Position numbers and translations under genes: made by a program | Notes under the pieces: model-generated | Told to the model about the DNA's origin: nothing | Databases searched by the model: none | What the model saw: only the letters and a program-made list of their open reading frames with translations | From: Novosphingobium mangrovisedimenti | Lineage (GTDB): Bacteria > Pseudomonadota > Alphaproteobacteria > Sphingomonadales > Sphingomonadaceae | Direction of reading: 5' to 3' | NCBI RefSeq assembly: GCF_025153475.1 | Contig: NZ_JANZXA010000003.1 | Span: 62,001 to 126,000 of the forward strand | DNA length: 64,000 bases | Part shown: positions 7,735 to 18,219 of the stretch, piece by piece | Numbering within the stretch: the first letter of the stretch is position 1 | How the letters are laid out: every line of letters starts with the position of its first letter

Positions 7735-9123
7735 ATGTTGCCCGCGCCCGCTTCCCGACCTTTCCAGACCGAACTCCGCGCCACCTTGCGGCTGGCCGGG
7801 CCGCTGGCGCTTGCCAACCTGTTGCAGATGACGGTCTACGCCACCGACGTGATGTTCGTCGCGCGGCTGGGGCAGGAGGCATTGGCGGCATCCAGCCTTG
7901 CCGTGGCCATCATCGCGGTGCTGATGATGGGGCTCAACGGCGTGACCGGCGCGGTCGCCCCGCTGATCGCGGCGGAGATCGGCCGCAGGAGCAACGCCGT
8001 GCGCGAAGTGCGCCGCTCGGTGCGCATGGCGCTGTGGATGGCCGTGGGGGGCGGCCTTGCGTGTATCGGGCTTTGCCAGTTCTCCGTGGCCTTCATGCTG
8101 GCGACCGGGCAGGAGCCCGAGCTGGCGACGCGCGGCGGGGATTTCCTGGCGATCCTTTCGGTTTCGATGGTGCCGATGGCCGTGGCCAATGTGCTGCGAA
8201 CCTTCGTTTCGGCACTGGGCCGACCGATCTTCGCGACGGTGATCACCGCCGCGTCGATCCTGATCAACGTGGTGGGCGACTATGCGCTCGTCTTCGGCCA
8301 TTTCGGGGCACCCGCGCTGGGCCTGACCGGCGCGGCGCTGGCCAGCATCATCACCGCGTCCTCGACGGTCATCGCCTATGCCGTGGCCATTGCCGGTGAT
8401 CGCAACCTGCGGCGTTTCCATGTGTTCGGACGCTGGTGGCGGCCCGAATGGCAGAGAATGCGCCAGATGCTGGCGCTCGGCCTGCCGATTTCGGCGACGC
8501 TGGTGGCCGAGGGCGGCCTGTTCAGCGGCGCGGCCTTCGTGATGGGGCATGTCGGTGAAGCGCAACTGGCCGCGCATACGGTGGCGTTGCAGATTGCCGC
8601 CTTCGCCTTTCAGGTTCCCTTCGGCGTCGGGCAGGCGGCGACGATTCGCGTCGGCTATCATTTCGGTTCGGGCAATCGCGAGGGGGTCGGCCACGCCGGG
8701 TGGGCCGCGATCGCCATCGGCATGGCCTTCATGGTGCTGTCCGCGCTGGCCATGCTCGCCATGCCCGGGCTGATCCTGTCCGCCTATATGGACGTTTCCG
8801 CACCGGGCAATGCGGTCATGATCGGCTATGCCCTGAGCTATCTGTTCATCGCTGCGATCTTCCAGCTGGTCGACGGGCTGCAGGCCGTCGCGGCCGGCGT
8901 GCTGCGCGGGGTGCAGGACGCGCGGGTGCCGATGTTCTTCGCGCTGATCGGCTACTGGCTTGCGGGCTTCGGCACTTCGCTGGTGCTGGGGCTGTTCACG
9001 CCGCTCGGCGGTGTCGGCGTGTGGATCGGACTCGCGGTGGGACTGACCGTCGCGGCGGCGCTGCTGGTGGCGCGCTGGCATTGGCGCGATCGCTTCGGGC
9101 TGGTCCCGCAGCCTGCCGCCTGA
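7735..9123 (+). CDS. MATE family multidrug efflux transporter
   Basis: 462 residues with about 12 hydrophobic segments arranged in two similar halves. The first half has the MATE signature [20 protein letters not shown] with the conserved small-residue and Asp positions; the second half repeats it as [20 protein letters not shown]. The N-terminal Asp in TDVMFV and the [20 protein letters not shown] loop are typical of the NorM branch, which exports cationic drugs against Na+ or H+. It is a monocistronic gene in the inner membrane, ahead of groESL but separated from it by the CIRCE region. Confidence 0.9.
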   Translation: MLPAPASRPFQTELRATLRLAGPLALANLLQMTVYATDVMFVARLGQEALAASSLAVAIIAVLMMGLNGVTGAVAPLIAAEIGRRSNAVREVRRSVRMALWMAVGGGLACIGLCQFSVAFMLATGQEPELATRGGDFLAILSVSMVPMAVANVLRTFVSALGRPIFATVITAASILINVVGDYALVFGHFGAPALGLTGAALASIITASSTVIAYAVAIAGDRNLRRFHVFGRWWRPEWQRMRQMLALGLPISATLVAEGGLFSGAAFVMGHVGEAQLAAHTVALQIAAFAFQVPFGVGQAATIRVGYHFGSGNREGVGHAGWAAIAIGMAFMVLSALAMLAMPGLILSAYMDVSAPGNAVMIGYALSYLFIAAIFQLVDGLQAVAAGVLRGVQDARVPMFFALIGYWLAGFGTSLVLGLFTPLGGVGVWIGLAVGLTVAAALLVARWHWRDRFGLVPQPAA

Positions 9124-9191
9124 CTGCCGCATCCCGGGAACGGTTCGTCGGCAAGCCGGGCGGCCTCTGAAATTTTTTGTGCCGGGACCGC

Positions 9192-9220
9192 TTGACGGCA
9201 TTTGGTGCCAAGACCATATC
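9192..9220 (+). promoter_or_regulatory. putative groESL promoter
   Basis: TTGACG (9192-9197) and CATATC (9215-9220) are spaced by 17 bp, directly ahead of the CIRCE element. The -35 box is good and the -10 box weak. A heat-shock sigma factor could also read it, since CTTG precedes a C-rich -10 region. Confidence 0.5.
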
Positions 9221-9228
9221 CGCGCCGG

Positions 9229-9255
9229 TTGGCACTCTGACCATTGGAGTGCCAA
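9229..9255 (+). promoter_or_regulatory. CIRCE element (HrcA operator) of groESL
   Basis: TTGGCACTC (9229-9237), a 9-bp spacer, then GAGTGCCAA (9247-9255): perfect 9-bp arms that differ from the consensus TTAGCACTC-N9-GAGTGCTAA at one symmetric position. HrcA bound here represses groESL at normal temperature. It sits 36 bp before the groES start, in the transcribed leader or at the start site. No hrcA gene is in the window. Confidence 0.95.
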
Positions 9256-9291
9256 TCCCAGTTTTCTGTTCGTAGGATAAGGGAGAATCCC

Positions 9292-9576
9292 ATGGCATTC
9301 CGTCCGCTGCACGATCGTGTTCTCGTGCGTCGCGTCGAGGCTGAAGAAAAGACGGCCGGCGGCATCATCATTCCCGATAGCGCCAAGGAAAAGCCCGCTG
9401 AGGGCGAGATCGTGGCTGCCGGCAACGGCGCTGTGGTCGATGGCAAGGTTGCGCCGCTCGACGTCAAGGTCGGCGACCGCGTGCTGTTCGGCAAGTGGTC
9501 CGGCACCGAAGTCAAGGTCGACGGTGAAGACCTGCTGATCATGAAGGAAAGCGACATCCTGGGAGTGATCGCCTGA
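9292..9576 (+). CDS. groES: co-chaperonin GroES (Cpn10)
   Basis: 94 residues beginning [20 protein letters not shown], the standard Cpn10 N terminus, with the mobile loop [18 protein letters not shown] and the roof-loop region. It forms the heptameric lid of the GroEL folding chamber in the cytoplasm. The start is fixed by conservation and by GGGAG at 9281-9285; the longer frame back to 9244 would read into the CIRCE element. It is the first gene of the HrcA-controlled groESL operon. Confidence 0.97.
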   Translation: MAFRPLHDRVLVRRVEAEEKTAGGIIIPDSAKEKPAEGEIVAAGNGAVVDGKVAPLDVKVGDRVLFGKWSGTEVKVDGEDLLIMKESDILGVIA

Positions 9577-9589
9577 GGCGATCGCGGAC

Positions 9590-11353
<1,764 letters not shown>

Positions 11354-11383
11354 GCCGACCATCGTCCATCCGACGAAACAGGA

Positions 11384-11415
11384 AGGGCCGGGAGCGCGAT
11401 CTCCCGGCCCTTTTT
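11384..11415 (+). terminator. intrinsic terminator of groESL
   Basis: An 11-bp perfect stem (AGGGCCGGGAG / CTCCCGGCCCT, 11384-11394 and 11401-11411) with a 6-base loop, followed by TTTT. A textbook Rho-independent terminator. Confidence 0.93.
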
Positions 11416-11592
11416 GCTGTCTGGCGCGGCCCGATGGCGTGCAAGCGTGTTTGAATCGGTCTTCGGTACGACAAAAAAGTGCCTTTTGCGGCAATTACCG
11501 CTCATCGCATGCAATTCATCGCGCTGGACTGGCGTTTTGTCACTGTTGCGTTAACCTCGCGGGAAGACAGACGAATCTAGGGTAGGAACTGC

Positions 11593-12654
11593 ATGACCGG
11601 GGCAGGCGACCTTTTCGCGCGGTGCCGTGCTGGCACGAGGCGCTTCATCGGATTGATGGCCATGACGGCTGCGGCTTCGCTGGCGTCGGCTCCCGCGCAG
11701 GCGGATCAGGTCACGCCGAATGCCCAGCCCACGCAGCAGGTCGTCGAAGTCCAGAACACGTTCGATGCGCTGTTCGGCACCCAGATGCGCGGGCCGCGCA
11801 CGTATTCCACCGTTCTCGGGCAGCAGCTTGCCGCCGTCGCCGAAGCCTCGGATGGCCGTATCGGCGTTGCCGCCGTCGATCTCGCGACAGGGCATGCCGT
11901 CGACGTCCTGGGCGATCAGCGCTTCCCCATGGCCAGCACCAGCAAGGTCGCCATCGCCGCGACTTTCCTGGAGGGCGTGGATCAGGGCAAGTGGAGCCTG
12001 ACCAGCGAATTCCCGCTGATGATCCCGGTCCGCTCGGCGCCCTTCTCGTCTGCGGTCGCGCCGGTTCGTCCCGGCACCTACATGACGGCCGGACGCCTGA
12101 TGGAGCTGATGCTCACGCGTTCGAACAACTATGCCACCGATGCCCTGCTCAAGGTCGTCGGCGGTCCCGCCGCGGTCAACGAATGGGTGCGGCGCGCCGG
12201 CATCGAGGACTGGCACATCGATCGCGACATCGCCACGCTGGTGCGCGACGACGGGGCGATCGATCCGGCAGCGGTCATCGACAAGCGCGACAGCGCCACG
12301 CCGCTGGCAATGGTTCGCCTGCTGACCGGCATCTACCAGGGCAAGTGGCTGAGCCCGTCGAGCCGCAAGATCCTGCTCGATACCATGGGCCGCTGCGTCA
12401 CCGGCAAGCGCCGCATCGTCGCGGGCCTGCCCGAAACGGTGCAGGTGCTGCACAAGACGGGATCGTTGCACAACACCTCGAGCGACATTGGTATCATCGA
12501 GACCCCCGATGGCCGCGTTTTCGCGGTTGCCATCTATGTCACCGGGCAGGGCAGCCGCCCCGGCCGCGAGGCACGCATCGCCAGCATCGCCCGCACCATC
12601 TACAACGGCTACCTCGCGGAAGGCCCCGGCTACCACCATACCGCTTCGCGCTGA
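11593..12654 (+). CDS. exported serine hydrolase, class A beta-lactamase fold
   Basis: 353 residues with a basic N terminus and a hydrophobic signal segment (FIGLMAMTAAASLASAPAQA, cleavage near residue 37). The beta-lactamase/PBP motifs are in order: S115-T-S-K118 (nucleophile and general base), S177-N-N179 (SDN equivalent) and K-T-G in VLHKTGSL near residue 284. The omega-loop ExxLN motif that carries the deacylating Glu166 of true class A enzymes is not evident; that region reads RDIATLVRDDGAIDPAAV. It may therefore be a penicillin-binding-protein-like peptidase or esterase rather than a resistance enzyme. It is a single gene with its own terminator. Confidence 0.82.
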   Translation: MTGAGDLFARCRAGTRRFIGLMAMTAAASLASAPAQADQVTPNAQPTQQVVEVQNTFDALFGTQMRGPRTYSTVLGQQLAAVAEASDGRIGVAAVDLATGHAVDVLGDQRFPMASTSKVAIAATFLEGVDQGKWSLTSEFPLMIPVRSAPFSSAVAPVRPGTYMTAGRLMELMLTRSNNYATDALLKVVGGPAAVNEWVRRAGIEDWHIDRDIATLVRDDGAIDPAAVIDKRDSATPLAMVRLLTGIYQGKWLSPSSRKILLDTMGRCVTGKRRIVAGLPETVQVLHKTGSLHNTSSDIGIIETPDGRVFAVAIYVTGQGSRPGREARIASIARTIYNGYLAEGPGYHHTASR

Positions 12655-12687
12655 GGTCAGTTCCGCAAGCTGAACCGGTCACAAAAA

Positions 12688-12720
12688 GGGCCCGCAGGAG
12701 TTATCCCGCGGGCCCTCTTT
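12688..12720 (+). terminator. intrinsic terminator after the serine hydrolase gene
   Basis: GGGCCCGC (12688-12695) pairs with GCGGGCCC (12708-12715); the loop can add GGA/TCC pairs. It is followed by TCTTT and preceded by AAAAA, so it may also serve the convergent lipoprotein gene. Confidence 0.85.
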
Positions 12721-12760
12721 CGTGATGGCGGGCGGGTCCCGGGGACCCGCCTTTCGCGCA

Positions 12761-13072
12761 TCAGTTGTTGCTGTGGTCGTCCAGCGCCGCTTCGGCGTCC
12801 TTGGCGGCCTGCGCCGCGCTGGCGGCCGTGTCGCTCACGGTGTCGGCGGCCTGTGCGCCGGCATCCTTGGCGGCATTCATGGCATCGCCCGCCGCGTCGC
12901 TCATGGCATCGCCTGCCGTGTCGACGGCAGTGGCAGCATCGGTGGCCATTGTCTGCACGTCGTCAGCTGCCGAGGAGGCGGCGGCTTCGGTCGTGTCCTG
13001 TGTCTTCTGCGAGCATGCGGCCAGCGCGATGGCGCCGATGGCGGCAGTAGCAGCAATAAGGATCTTGCGCAT
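12761..13072 (-). CDS. small Ala/Asp-rich lipoprotein
   Basis: 103 residues beginning MRKILIAATAAIGAIALAAC: a lipoprotein signal with the lipidated cysteine at position 20. The mature part is almost entirely Ala, Asp, Thr and Ser in a helical, heptad-like pattern (DAATAVDTAGDAMSDAAGDA), so it should form an amphipathic helix or coiled coil, like Lpp-type or hydrophilin-type proteins. No enzymatic residues are seen. It converges on the serine hydrolase gene and is followed upstream by the polA leader. Function unknown. Confidence 0.75.
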   Translation of the reverse strand: MRKILIAATAAIGAIALAACSQKTQDTTEAAASSAADDVQTMATDAATAVDTAGDAMSDAAGDAMNAAKDAGAQAADTVSDTAASAAQAAKDAEAALDDHSNN

Positions 13073-13176
13073 TTTTAAGTCTTCCCTTGGTTCAAGGTTC
13101 GATTCGGCGGCGGGACGCCGCGCTGCATGTCCAGTTCTCCAGACCTGCTATGCCCCGTGGAGTAGGCGCATGGACC

Positions 13177-13230
13177 GGTCGTTTCAAGCATACCGGCCGT
13201 TTAGTGCATGTGGGCCGTTTCAAACATACG
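13177..13230. repeat. three tandem 18-bp imperfect repeats upstream of polA
   Basis: Copies at 13177-13194, 13195-13212 and 13213-13230 share the core GGYCGTTT and a CAxxxATAC/GCATGTG-like end. Copies 1 and 3 are closest to each other. The array ends 89 bp before the polA start codon. Confidence 0.75.
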
Positions 13231-13319
13231 GGGCCACAAACGCGGTTCGCGCGATCTGGTTCCCGCTGACAATGCACTCGCATGCTGACGGCCCGGTCCG
13301 GCGCTGCTAGGGCAGGCGC

Positions 13320-16160
13320 ATGGAGTCAAAGCAGCATCTCTACCTCGTCGACGGCTCGGCCTACATCTTCCGCGCCTATCACCGCCTGCCGCCGCTGACC
13401 GATCCGGAAGGAACGCCGGTCGGCGCGGTCTATGGCTATACCACGATGCTGTGGAAGCTTGCCGAGGATCTGCACAAGGCGGACGGGCCGACGCACCTCG
13501 CGGTCATCCTGGATGCGGGCAGCAAGTCGTTCCGCAATGATATCTACGAGGACTACAAGGCCAACCGTCCGCCGCCGCCAGAGGATCTCAGGCCGCAGTT
13601 CCCGCTGGTGCGCGATGCCACCCGTGCCTTCTCGCTGCCCTGCATCGAGGAGCCCGGATTCGAGGCCGACGATCTCATCGCCTCCTATGCCCGCGCCGCC
13701 GCGGCGCAGGGATGGGACGTGACCATCGTCTCCTCGGACAAGGACCTGATGCAGCTCGTCGGCACCTGTGAGAAGGGTGGCGGCAAGGTCGACATGCTCG
13801 ACACGATGAAGAGCCAGCGCATCGACATTCCCGAAGTCGTCGAAAAGTTCGGCGTGCCGCCCGAAAAGGTGGGCGACGTGCTCGCGCTGATGGGCGATTC
13901 GGTCGACAACGTTCCGGGCGTCTACGGTGTCGGGCCCAAGACGGCGACCAAGCTGATCCAGGACTATGGCGATCTCGAATCGGCGCTGGCTGCCGCGCCG
14001 ACGATGAAGAAGTCCAAGCTGCAGGAACGCCTGATCGAACAGGCCGAGCAGGCACGCCTGTCCAAGGTGCTGGTCACGCTCAAGGAAGACTGCACGCTGC
14101 CGCTGGACATCGAAACGTTCAAGCTCGACGCGATCCCGCCCGAGCCGCTCGCGGCTTTTCTGGGCAAGCATGGCTTTACCAGCCTGCTCAAGCGCCTCGA
14201 CGGCGGCAATGGCAGCCCCGAGCGGGCGACGCAGCTCCATCCGGCCAAGGTCGTCACCGCCGGGGCGGCGCCGAACGAAGGCGCGGCGCGCCAGCCGGTG
14301 CCGGACATGCCCGGCGTGGACTATGCCGCCTATGAATGCGTCCAGACGGTGGAAGCGCTCGAAGGGTGGATCGCGAAGGCTGCTGCGGCGCACGTGGTTG
14401 CGGTCGACACCGAAACCTCGGCGCTGGAAGCGATGCAGGCGGATCTCGTCGGGGTGAGCCTTGCCGTGGGTCCCAACGAGGCCTGCTACATTCCGCTTGG
14501 CCACGGCGGCAGCGATATGTTTGCCGAAAAGCCGCCGCAGGTGCCGCTCGACAAGGCGATAGACCTGCTCAAGCCGCTGCTGGAAAGCGATGCGGTGCTC
14601 AAGGTCGGGCAGAACATCAAGTACGACCTCAACGTGCTGGCTCGCTACGGGATCGAGGTCGCGCCGGTCGACGATACGATGATCGAAAGCTTCTGCCTCG
14701 ATGCCGGGCGGCAGGCCGACGGGATCGGTGGCGGGCACGGCATGGACGAGCTGTCCGAACGCCATCTCGGGCACAAGCCGATGGCCTTCAAGGACGTGTG
14801 CGGCACTGGCAAGAAGGCGATCCCCTTCGGCGAGGTTCCGCTCGACAAGGCGACCCACTATGCCGCCGAGGATGCCGACGTCACCTGGCGCCTGCACACA
14901 CTGCTCAAGCCGCGCCTTGCCGACGAAGGCGGCACGCGCATCTACGAGCGGGTCGATCGCCCGCTGATCCCGGTGGTGGCGGGGATGGAGCGCCACGGCA
15001 TCCGTGTCGACCGCGAGAAGCTGGCGCATCTTTCCAGTCAGTTCGCCGAGGCCATCGGTGCGCTCGAAACCGAAATTCACGGGATGGCCGGGCAGGAATT
15101 CACCATCGGCAGCCCCAAGCAGCTGGGCGAGATCCTGTTCGACAAGCTTGGCTACAAGGGTGGCAAGAAGGGCAAGTCGGGTCAGTATTCGACCGACCAG
15201 TCGGTGCTTGAAAGACTGGCTGGCGAAGGGGCCGATGTCGCCACCAAGGTGCTCGAATGGCGTCAGCTGTCCAAATTGCGCTCGACCTATACCGAGGCGC
15301 TGCAGGCGGCGATCAACCCGAAGACCGAGCGCGTGCACACCAGCTATTCGCTCGTCGGTGCGCAGACCGGCCGCCTGTCCTCGACCGATCCGAACCTGCA
15401 GAACATTCCGGTCCGGACCGAGATCGGCCGCCAGATCCGCGATTGCTTCGTGGCCGAACCGGGCAATGTCCTGCTCTCGGCCGACTATTCGCAGATCGAG
15501 CTGCGCCTTGCCGCGCACATGGCCGATGTGCCCAGCCTGAAGGAGGCCTTCGCCAGCGGCGAGGACATCCACGCGCGCACGGCGCAGGAAATGTTCGGTA
15601 CGGTCGACCGGGATACCCGCGGGCGTGCCAAGACGATCAACTTCGCCATCCTCTACGGCATCTCGCGCTGGGGCCTTGCCGGCCGGCTGGGCGTGGACGC
15701 GGACGAGGCGCAGGCGATGATCGACCGCTATTTCGAGCGGTTCCCCGGCATCCAGAAGTACATCGTCGCCACGCTGGAGCAGGTGCGCGAGTGTGGCTAT
15801 TCGGAAACGCTGTTCGGCCGCAAGACCTGGTTCCCGCGCATCAACTCGAAGAACGGTGCCGAGCGGCAGGGCAGCGAGCGCGCCGCGATCAACGCGCCTA
15901 TCCAGGGCACCTGCGCCGACATCATCAAGCGAGCCATGGTCCGCATGGGTCCCGCGCTGGCCGATGCGGGCCTCGGCCATGTGAAGATGCTGCTGCAGGT
16001 GCACGACGAACTCGTGTTCGAACTGCCCGAAGGCGATGTCGCCGCCGCCTCGCCGGTGATCGAGCGAGTCATGGCCGAAGCGGCGCTGCCCGCGGTCCCG
16101 CTCGACGTGCCGCTGGGCGTGGAGATCGGCTCCGGGTCGAGCTGGGGTGATGCGCACTAG
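13320..16160 (+). CDS. polA: DNA polymerase I
   Basis: 946 residues with all three domains. The 5'-3' nuclease (1-300) has LYLVDGSAYIFRAYH, EADDLIASYA and MGDSVDNVPGV. The 3'-5' exonuclease (about 330-530) has VAVDTETSALEAM, NIKYDLNVL and YAAEDADVTWRL, so proofreading residues look intact. The polymerase domain has motif A (SADYSQIELRLAA), motif B (RAKTINFAILYGIS) and motif C (LLQVHDELVFE). The enzyme fills gaps and removes RNA primers. The start follows a poor Shine-Dalgarno region, but MESKQHLYLVDGS is conserved. The TAG stop lies inside the left arm of a 148-bp inverted-repeat element. Confidence 0.97.
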   Translation: MESKQHLYLVDGSAYIFRAYHRLPPLTDPEGTPVGAVYGYTTMLWKLAEDLHKADGPTHLAVILDAGSKSFRNDIYEDYKANRPPPPEDLRPQFPLVRDATRAFSLPCIEEPGFEADDLIASYARAAAAQGWDVTIVSSDKDLMQLVGTCEKGGGKVDMLDTMKSQRIDIPEVVEKFGVPPEKVGDVLALMGDSVDNVPGVYGVGPKTATKLIQDYGDLESALAAAPTMKKSKLQERLIEQAEQARLSKVLVTLKEDCTLPLDIETFKLDAIPPEPLAAFLGKHGFTSLLKRLDGGNGSPERATQLHPAKVVTAGAAPNEGAARQPVPDMPGVDYAAYECVQTVEALEGWIAKAAAAHVVAVDTETSALEAMQADLVGVSLAVGPNEACYIPLGHGGSDMFAEKPPQVPLDKAIDLLKPLLESDAVLKVGQNIKYDLNVLARYGIEVAPVDDTMIESFCLDAGRQADGIGGGHGMDELSERHLGHKPMAFKDVCGTGKKAIPFGEVPLDKATHYAAEDADVTWRLHTLLKPRLADEGGTRIYERVDRPLIPVVAGMERHGIRVDREKLAHLSSQFAEAIGALETEIHGMAGQEFTIGSPKQLGEILFDKLGYKGGKKGKSGQYSTDQSVLERLAGEGADVATKVLEWRQLSKLRSTYTEALQAAINPKTERVHTSYSLVGAQTGRLSSTDPNLQNIPVRTEIGRQIRDCFVAEPGNVLLSADYSQIELRLAAHMADVPSLKEAFASGEDIHARTAQEMFGTVDRDTRGRAKTINFAILYGISRWGLAGRLGVDADEAQAMIDRYFERFPGIQKYIVATLEQVRECGYSETLFGRKTWFPRINSKNGAERQGSERAAINAPIQGTCADIIKRAMVRMGPALADAGLGHVKMLLQVHDELVFELPEGDVAAASPVIERVMAEAALPAVPLDVPLGVEIGSGSSWGDAH

Positions 16161-16304
16161 GGCGGATCGACATTCAGCCCTGACGGCCTGCAAATGGCGC
16201 TTTTCCGTGCTTCCGGTGCTCACGTACTAAAAGTACGCTGCGCTCCGGATCCCGTAAAAACACCATTTTCGGCTCGCCATCTTCTGAATGTCGATCCGTC
16301 CTAG
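16157..16304. repeat. 148-bp inverted-repeat element overlapping the polA stop codon
   Basis: Terminal arms of 21 bp (16157-16177 and 16284-16304) match as an inverted repeat at 20 of 21 positions, each ending in CTAG. Inside are imperfect nested arms (AAATGGCGCTTTTCCG against AAATGGTGTTTTTACG on the other strand) and a central GTACT-AAA-AGTAC hairpin. It has no coding capacity. It looks like a non-autonomous MITE- or REP-type element and would fold as one long hairpin at the end of the polA transcript. Confidence 0.85.
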
Positions 16305-16403
16305 GACGTTTTTCGGACCTTCCGGCTGCGTGCCATGCGTCAAATTGAGCCGATCGCGGCCTCTTGAGTTGAATCTCGGCGCCGGGGCCATACGATAAGC
16401 GCC

Positions 16404-17543
16404 ATGGTTTACTGGATCGAACAGGTCACCGGGCAGCTGCCCGCATGGAGTGAGCAGCTTGTCATGGGGGCTATCGCCGCCATGGTGGGAATCGTGGTGG
16501 CACTGGTCGCCCATCGGGTGCTTTTTCGCGTGCTGCATCGCGTCGCGAAGGCCAGCGAGAGCGAGACCGACGACATTCTCGTCGCCCAGCTGGGGCGTCC
16601 GGCCCGCTATGCCTTCATCGCGCTCGGCATTGCCTATGTCGCGCGCGAGACCCCGGCGCTCGATGCCTTGTGGAACAGGCTATCCGGCTTCGTCATGCCG
16701 TTCCTGCTGGGCTGGATCGTGCTCGCGCTGCTGCACAGCTTTGTCGAGGCGATGAAGATCTGCACCGAGACGACCCTCGCCGACGACCGGAATGCCCGCC
16801 GCCGTCGCACGCGCCTTGCGATCTTCAATCGAATCGGCACGTTCATCGTCATCTTCGTGACCGTCGCGCTGATGCTCTTCGCCATCCCGGGCGTGCGGCA
16901 GATCGGCATTACCCTGATGGCCTCCGCCGGTCTGGCCGCCCTGGCTGTCGGCGCGGCGGCCCAGCCCGCGCTCAAGGCGCTGATCGGCGGCTTCCAGATG
17001 GCGCTGACCGAGCCGATCGCGATCGACGACGTCGTGATCGTCGATGGCGAATGGGGCCGGATCGAGGACATCCGCACGACCTATGTGATCGTGAAGATCT
17101 GGGATGAGCGCCGGCTGGTGGTGCCGTCCAACAAGTTCCTGGAGAACACGTTCCAGAACTGGACCAAGACCGGATCGCAGATCACCGGCACCGTGTTCCT
17201 CTACCTCGATCACGCGACCGATCTGGCGCCGATCCGCGCCGAGTACGAACGCAAGGTCTCGGCCGATCCGCGTTGGGACAAGCGTGCGCAGAACGTGACG
17301 GTCACCGACATGACGAACGAGGCGATCGAAGTGCGCCTGCTGATGACCGCCGCGAACTCGAGCAACCTGTGGGACCTGCGCTGCGCCATGCGCGAGGGGA
17401 TGATCGACTGGATCCGCCGCGAAATGCCCGATGCCCTCGTCCGCCGCCGCAACATGGCCATGGCGCCGATCGAGCTGGCCGCCGGTCCCTCGATGGTCGA
17501 GGCGATTGCCGTGGCAGGCGAAGGGAAGAGCGAGCCCGGGTGA
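16404..17543 (+). CDS. MscS family mechanosensitive ion channel
   Basis: 379 residues. Three or four membrane segments occupy residues 20-190, ending with the pore-lining glycine/alanine-rich helix GLAALAVGAAAQPALKALIG, followed by FQMALTEPIAIDDVV and the beta domain VDGEWGRIEDIRTTYVIVKI, both standard MscS features. The C-terminal cytoplasmic alpha/beta cage domain continues to about residue 350. It releases solutes on hypo-osmotic shock in the inner membrane. It is monocistronic, starts about 100 bp after the inverted-repeat element, and is followed by an A+T-rich spacer and tRNA-like genes. Confidence 0.9.
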   Translation: MVYWIEQVTGQLPAWSEQLVMGAIAAMVGIVVALVAHRVLFRVLHRVAKASESETDDILVAQLGRPARYAFIALGIAYVARETPALDALWNRLSGFVMPFLLGWIVLALLHSFVEAMKICTETTLADDRNARRRRTRLAIFNRIGTFIVIFVTVALMLFAIPGVRQIGITLMASAGLAALAVGAAAQPALKALIGGFQMALTEPIAIDDVVIVDGEWGRIEDIRTTYVIVKIWDERRLVVPSNKFLENTFQNWTKTGSQITGTVFLYLDHATDLAPIRAEYERKVSADPRWDKRAQNVTVTDMTNEAIEVRLLMTAANSSNLWDLRCAMREGMIDWIRREMPDALVRRRNMAMAPIELAAGPSMVEAIAVAGEGKSEPG

Positions 17544-17733
17544 CTTCCGACCTGCGCATAAATATTTCTTTATGTCGTAATTTTACATTGAAATTGCTGC
17601 ACTGCACAATTATTGGCGCGCCTCCCGGCCAGTTGGCTGGGTAGTCGACAACGGTTGGGGTTCCGGATCCCCGCCCGCATGGTCCGGCCTTGCCGGTGCC
17701 ATGTACGGTTGGCTGCCTGGTCTGGTCAGGCAC

Positions 17734-17805
17734 GGTATATGGCTCAAGGGAAGAGCATCGGTCCGAAAGGCCGAAGGTGCGGGTTCGAGTCCCGTTATAC
17801 CACCA
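17734..17805 (+). tRNA. divergent tRNA-like gene, anticodon probably GAA (Phe-like)
   Basis: A cloverleaf can be drawn: acceptor GGTATA/TATACC of only 6 bp, T8-G9, D stem GCTC/GAGC with a 7-base loop, anticodon stem TCGGT/GCCGA with loop CCGAAAG, a 4-base variable loop, T arm GCGGG-TTCGAGT-CCCGT, and an encoded ACCA end. The anticodon position reads GAA (Phe), but base 33 is C instead of the near-universal U and the acceptor is a pair short, so it may be a degenerate or specialised tRNA. Total 72 nt. It ends 2 nt before the next tRNA-like gene. Confidence 0.55.
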
Positions 17806-17807
17806 TG

Positions 17808-17881
17808 CCATGGATAGCTCAGGCGGATAGAGCACTAGACTTGCAATCTAGGTGTCGAAGGTTCGAATCCTTCTCCACACG
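17808..17881 (+). tRNA. divergent tRNA-like gene, anticodon TGC (Ala-like), broken acceptor
   Basis: Four good arms: T-A at 8-9, D arm GCTC-AGGCGGATA-GAGC, anticodon arm CTAGA-CTTGCAA-TCTAG with U33 and anticodon TGC, variable GTGTC, T arm GAAGG-TTCGAAT-CCTTC. The 3' acceptor strand is TCCACAC but the 5' strand is CCATGGA, so only the inner four pairs form and the outer three are mismatched. No CCA is encoded and the alanine G3:U70 identity pair is absent. The D, anticodon and T arms are perfect, so it may be a recent pseudogene or an unusual tRNA. Confidence 0.55.
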
Positions 17882-18219
17882 GTCCTGAAAAGACCACCAC
17901 CCTCCAACGGTGTCCATAACATGGGTTCGGGGACTGGCTTGCGGATGGCGGCGCAGCGGCTTGCGGCCGTGCCTTCGGGTGCGGGCGGAGGGCGCGTGCG
18001 TCTCCTGAAACCAGGGCCAGGTGTCTGGCGGGCGGCAATGATCGCGCCGTGCGAATGGCTGGAGGGCAGGGTTCTCGAACACCGTCCATGCTCGCCCCTC
18101 GTGCTGCCGGTCCGCTTGCCGCATCGTCCGCACGTGGCCTTGCCGCCGGTCCCCGGATCTTTTCCGCCGGGATGTGAATGAAACCAGAGAACGAAAGGAA
18201 AATCGGCGTGTCCTAGCGC
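17882..18219. other. 338-bp gap between tRNA-like genes and slipin gene
   Basis: No protein-coding or RNA gene recognised. A minus-strand frame crossing it (17848-19398) is a shadow of the slipin gene. AAAGGA at 18195-18200 is too far from ATG 18220 to be a normal ribosome-binding site. Confidence 0.5.

Noticed and set aside
13092..13283. Minus-strand frame encoding a repeated VCLKRP peptide, which might look like a repeat protein.
   Set aside because: The peptide repeat is only the translation of the 18-bp DNA repeats; no start signal or conserved part supports a gene.
13326..16223. 965-codon open frame antisense to polA, together with similar long frames opposite groEL (9611-11494) and the HerA-like gene (3043-4893).
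   Set aside because: They lie exactly opposite strong conserved genes and have compositions typical of antisense frames in high-G+C DNA. None shows motifs or signals of its own.
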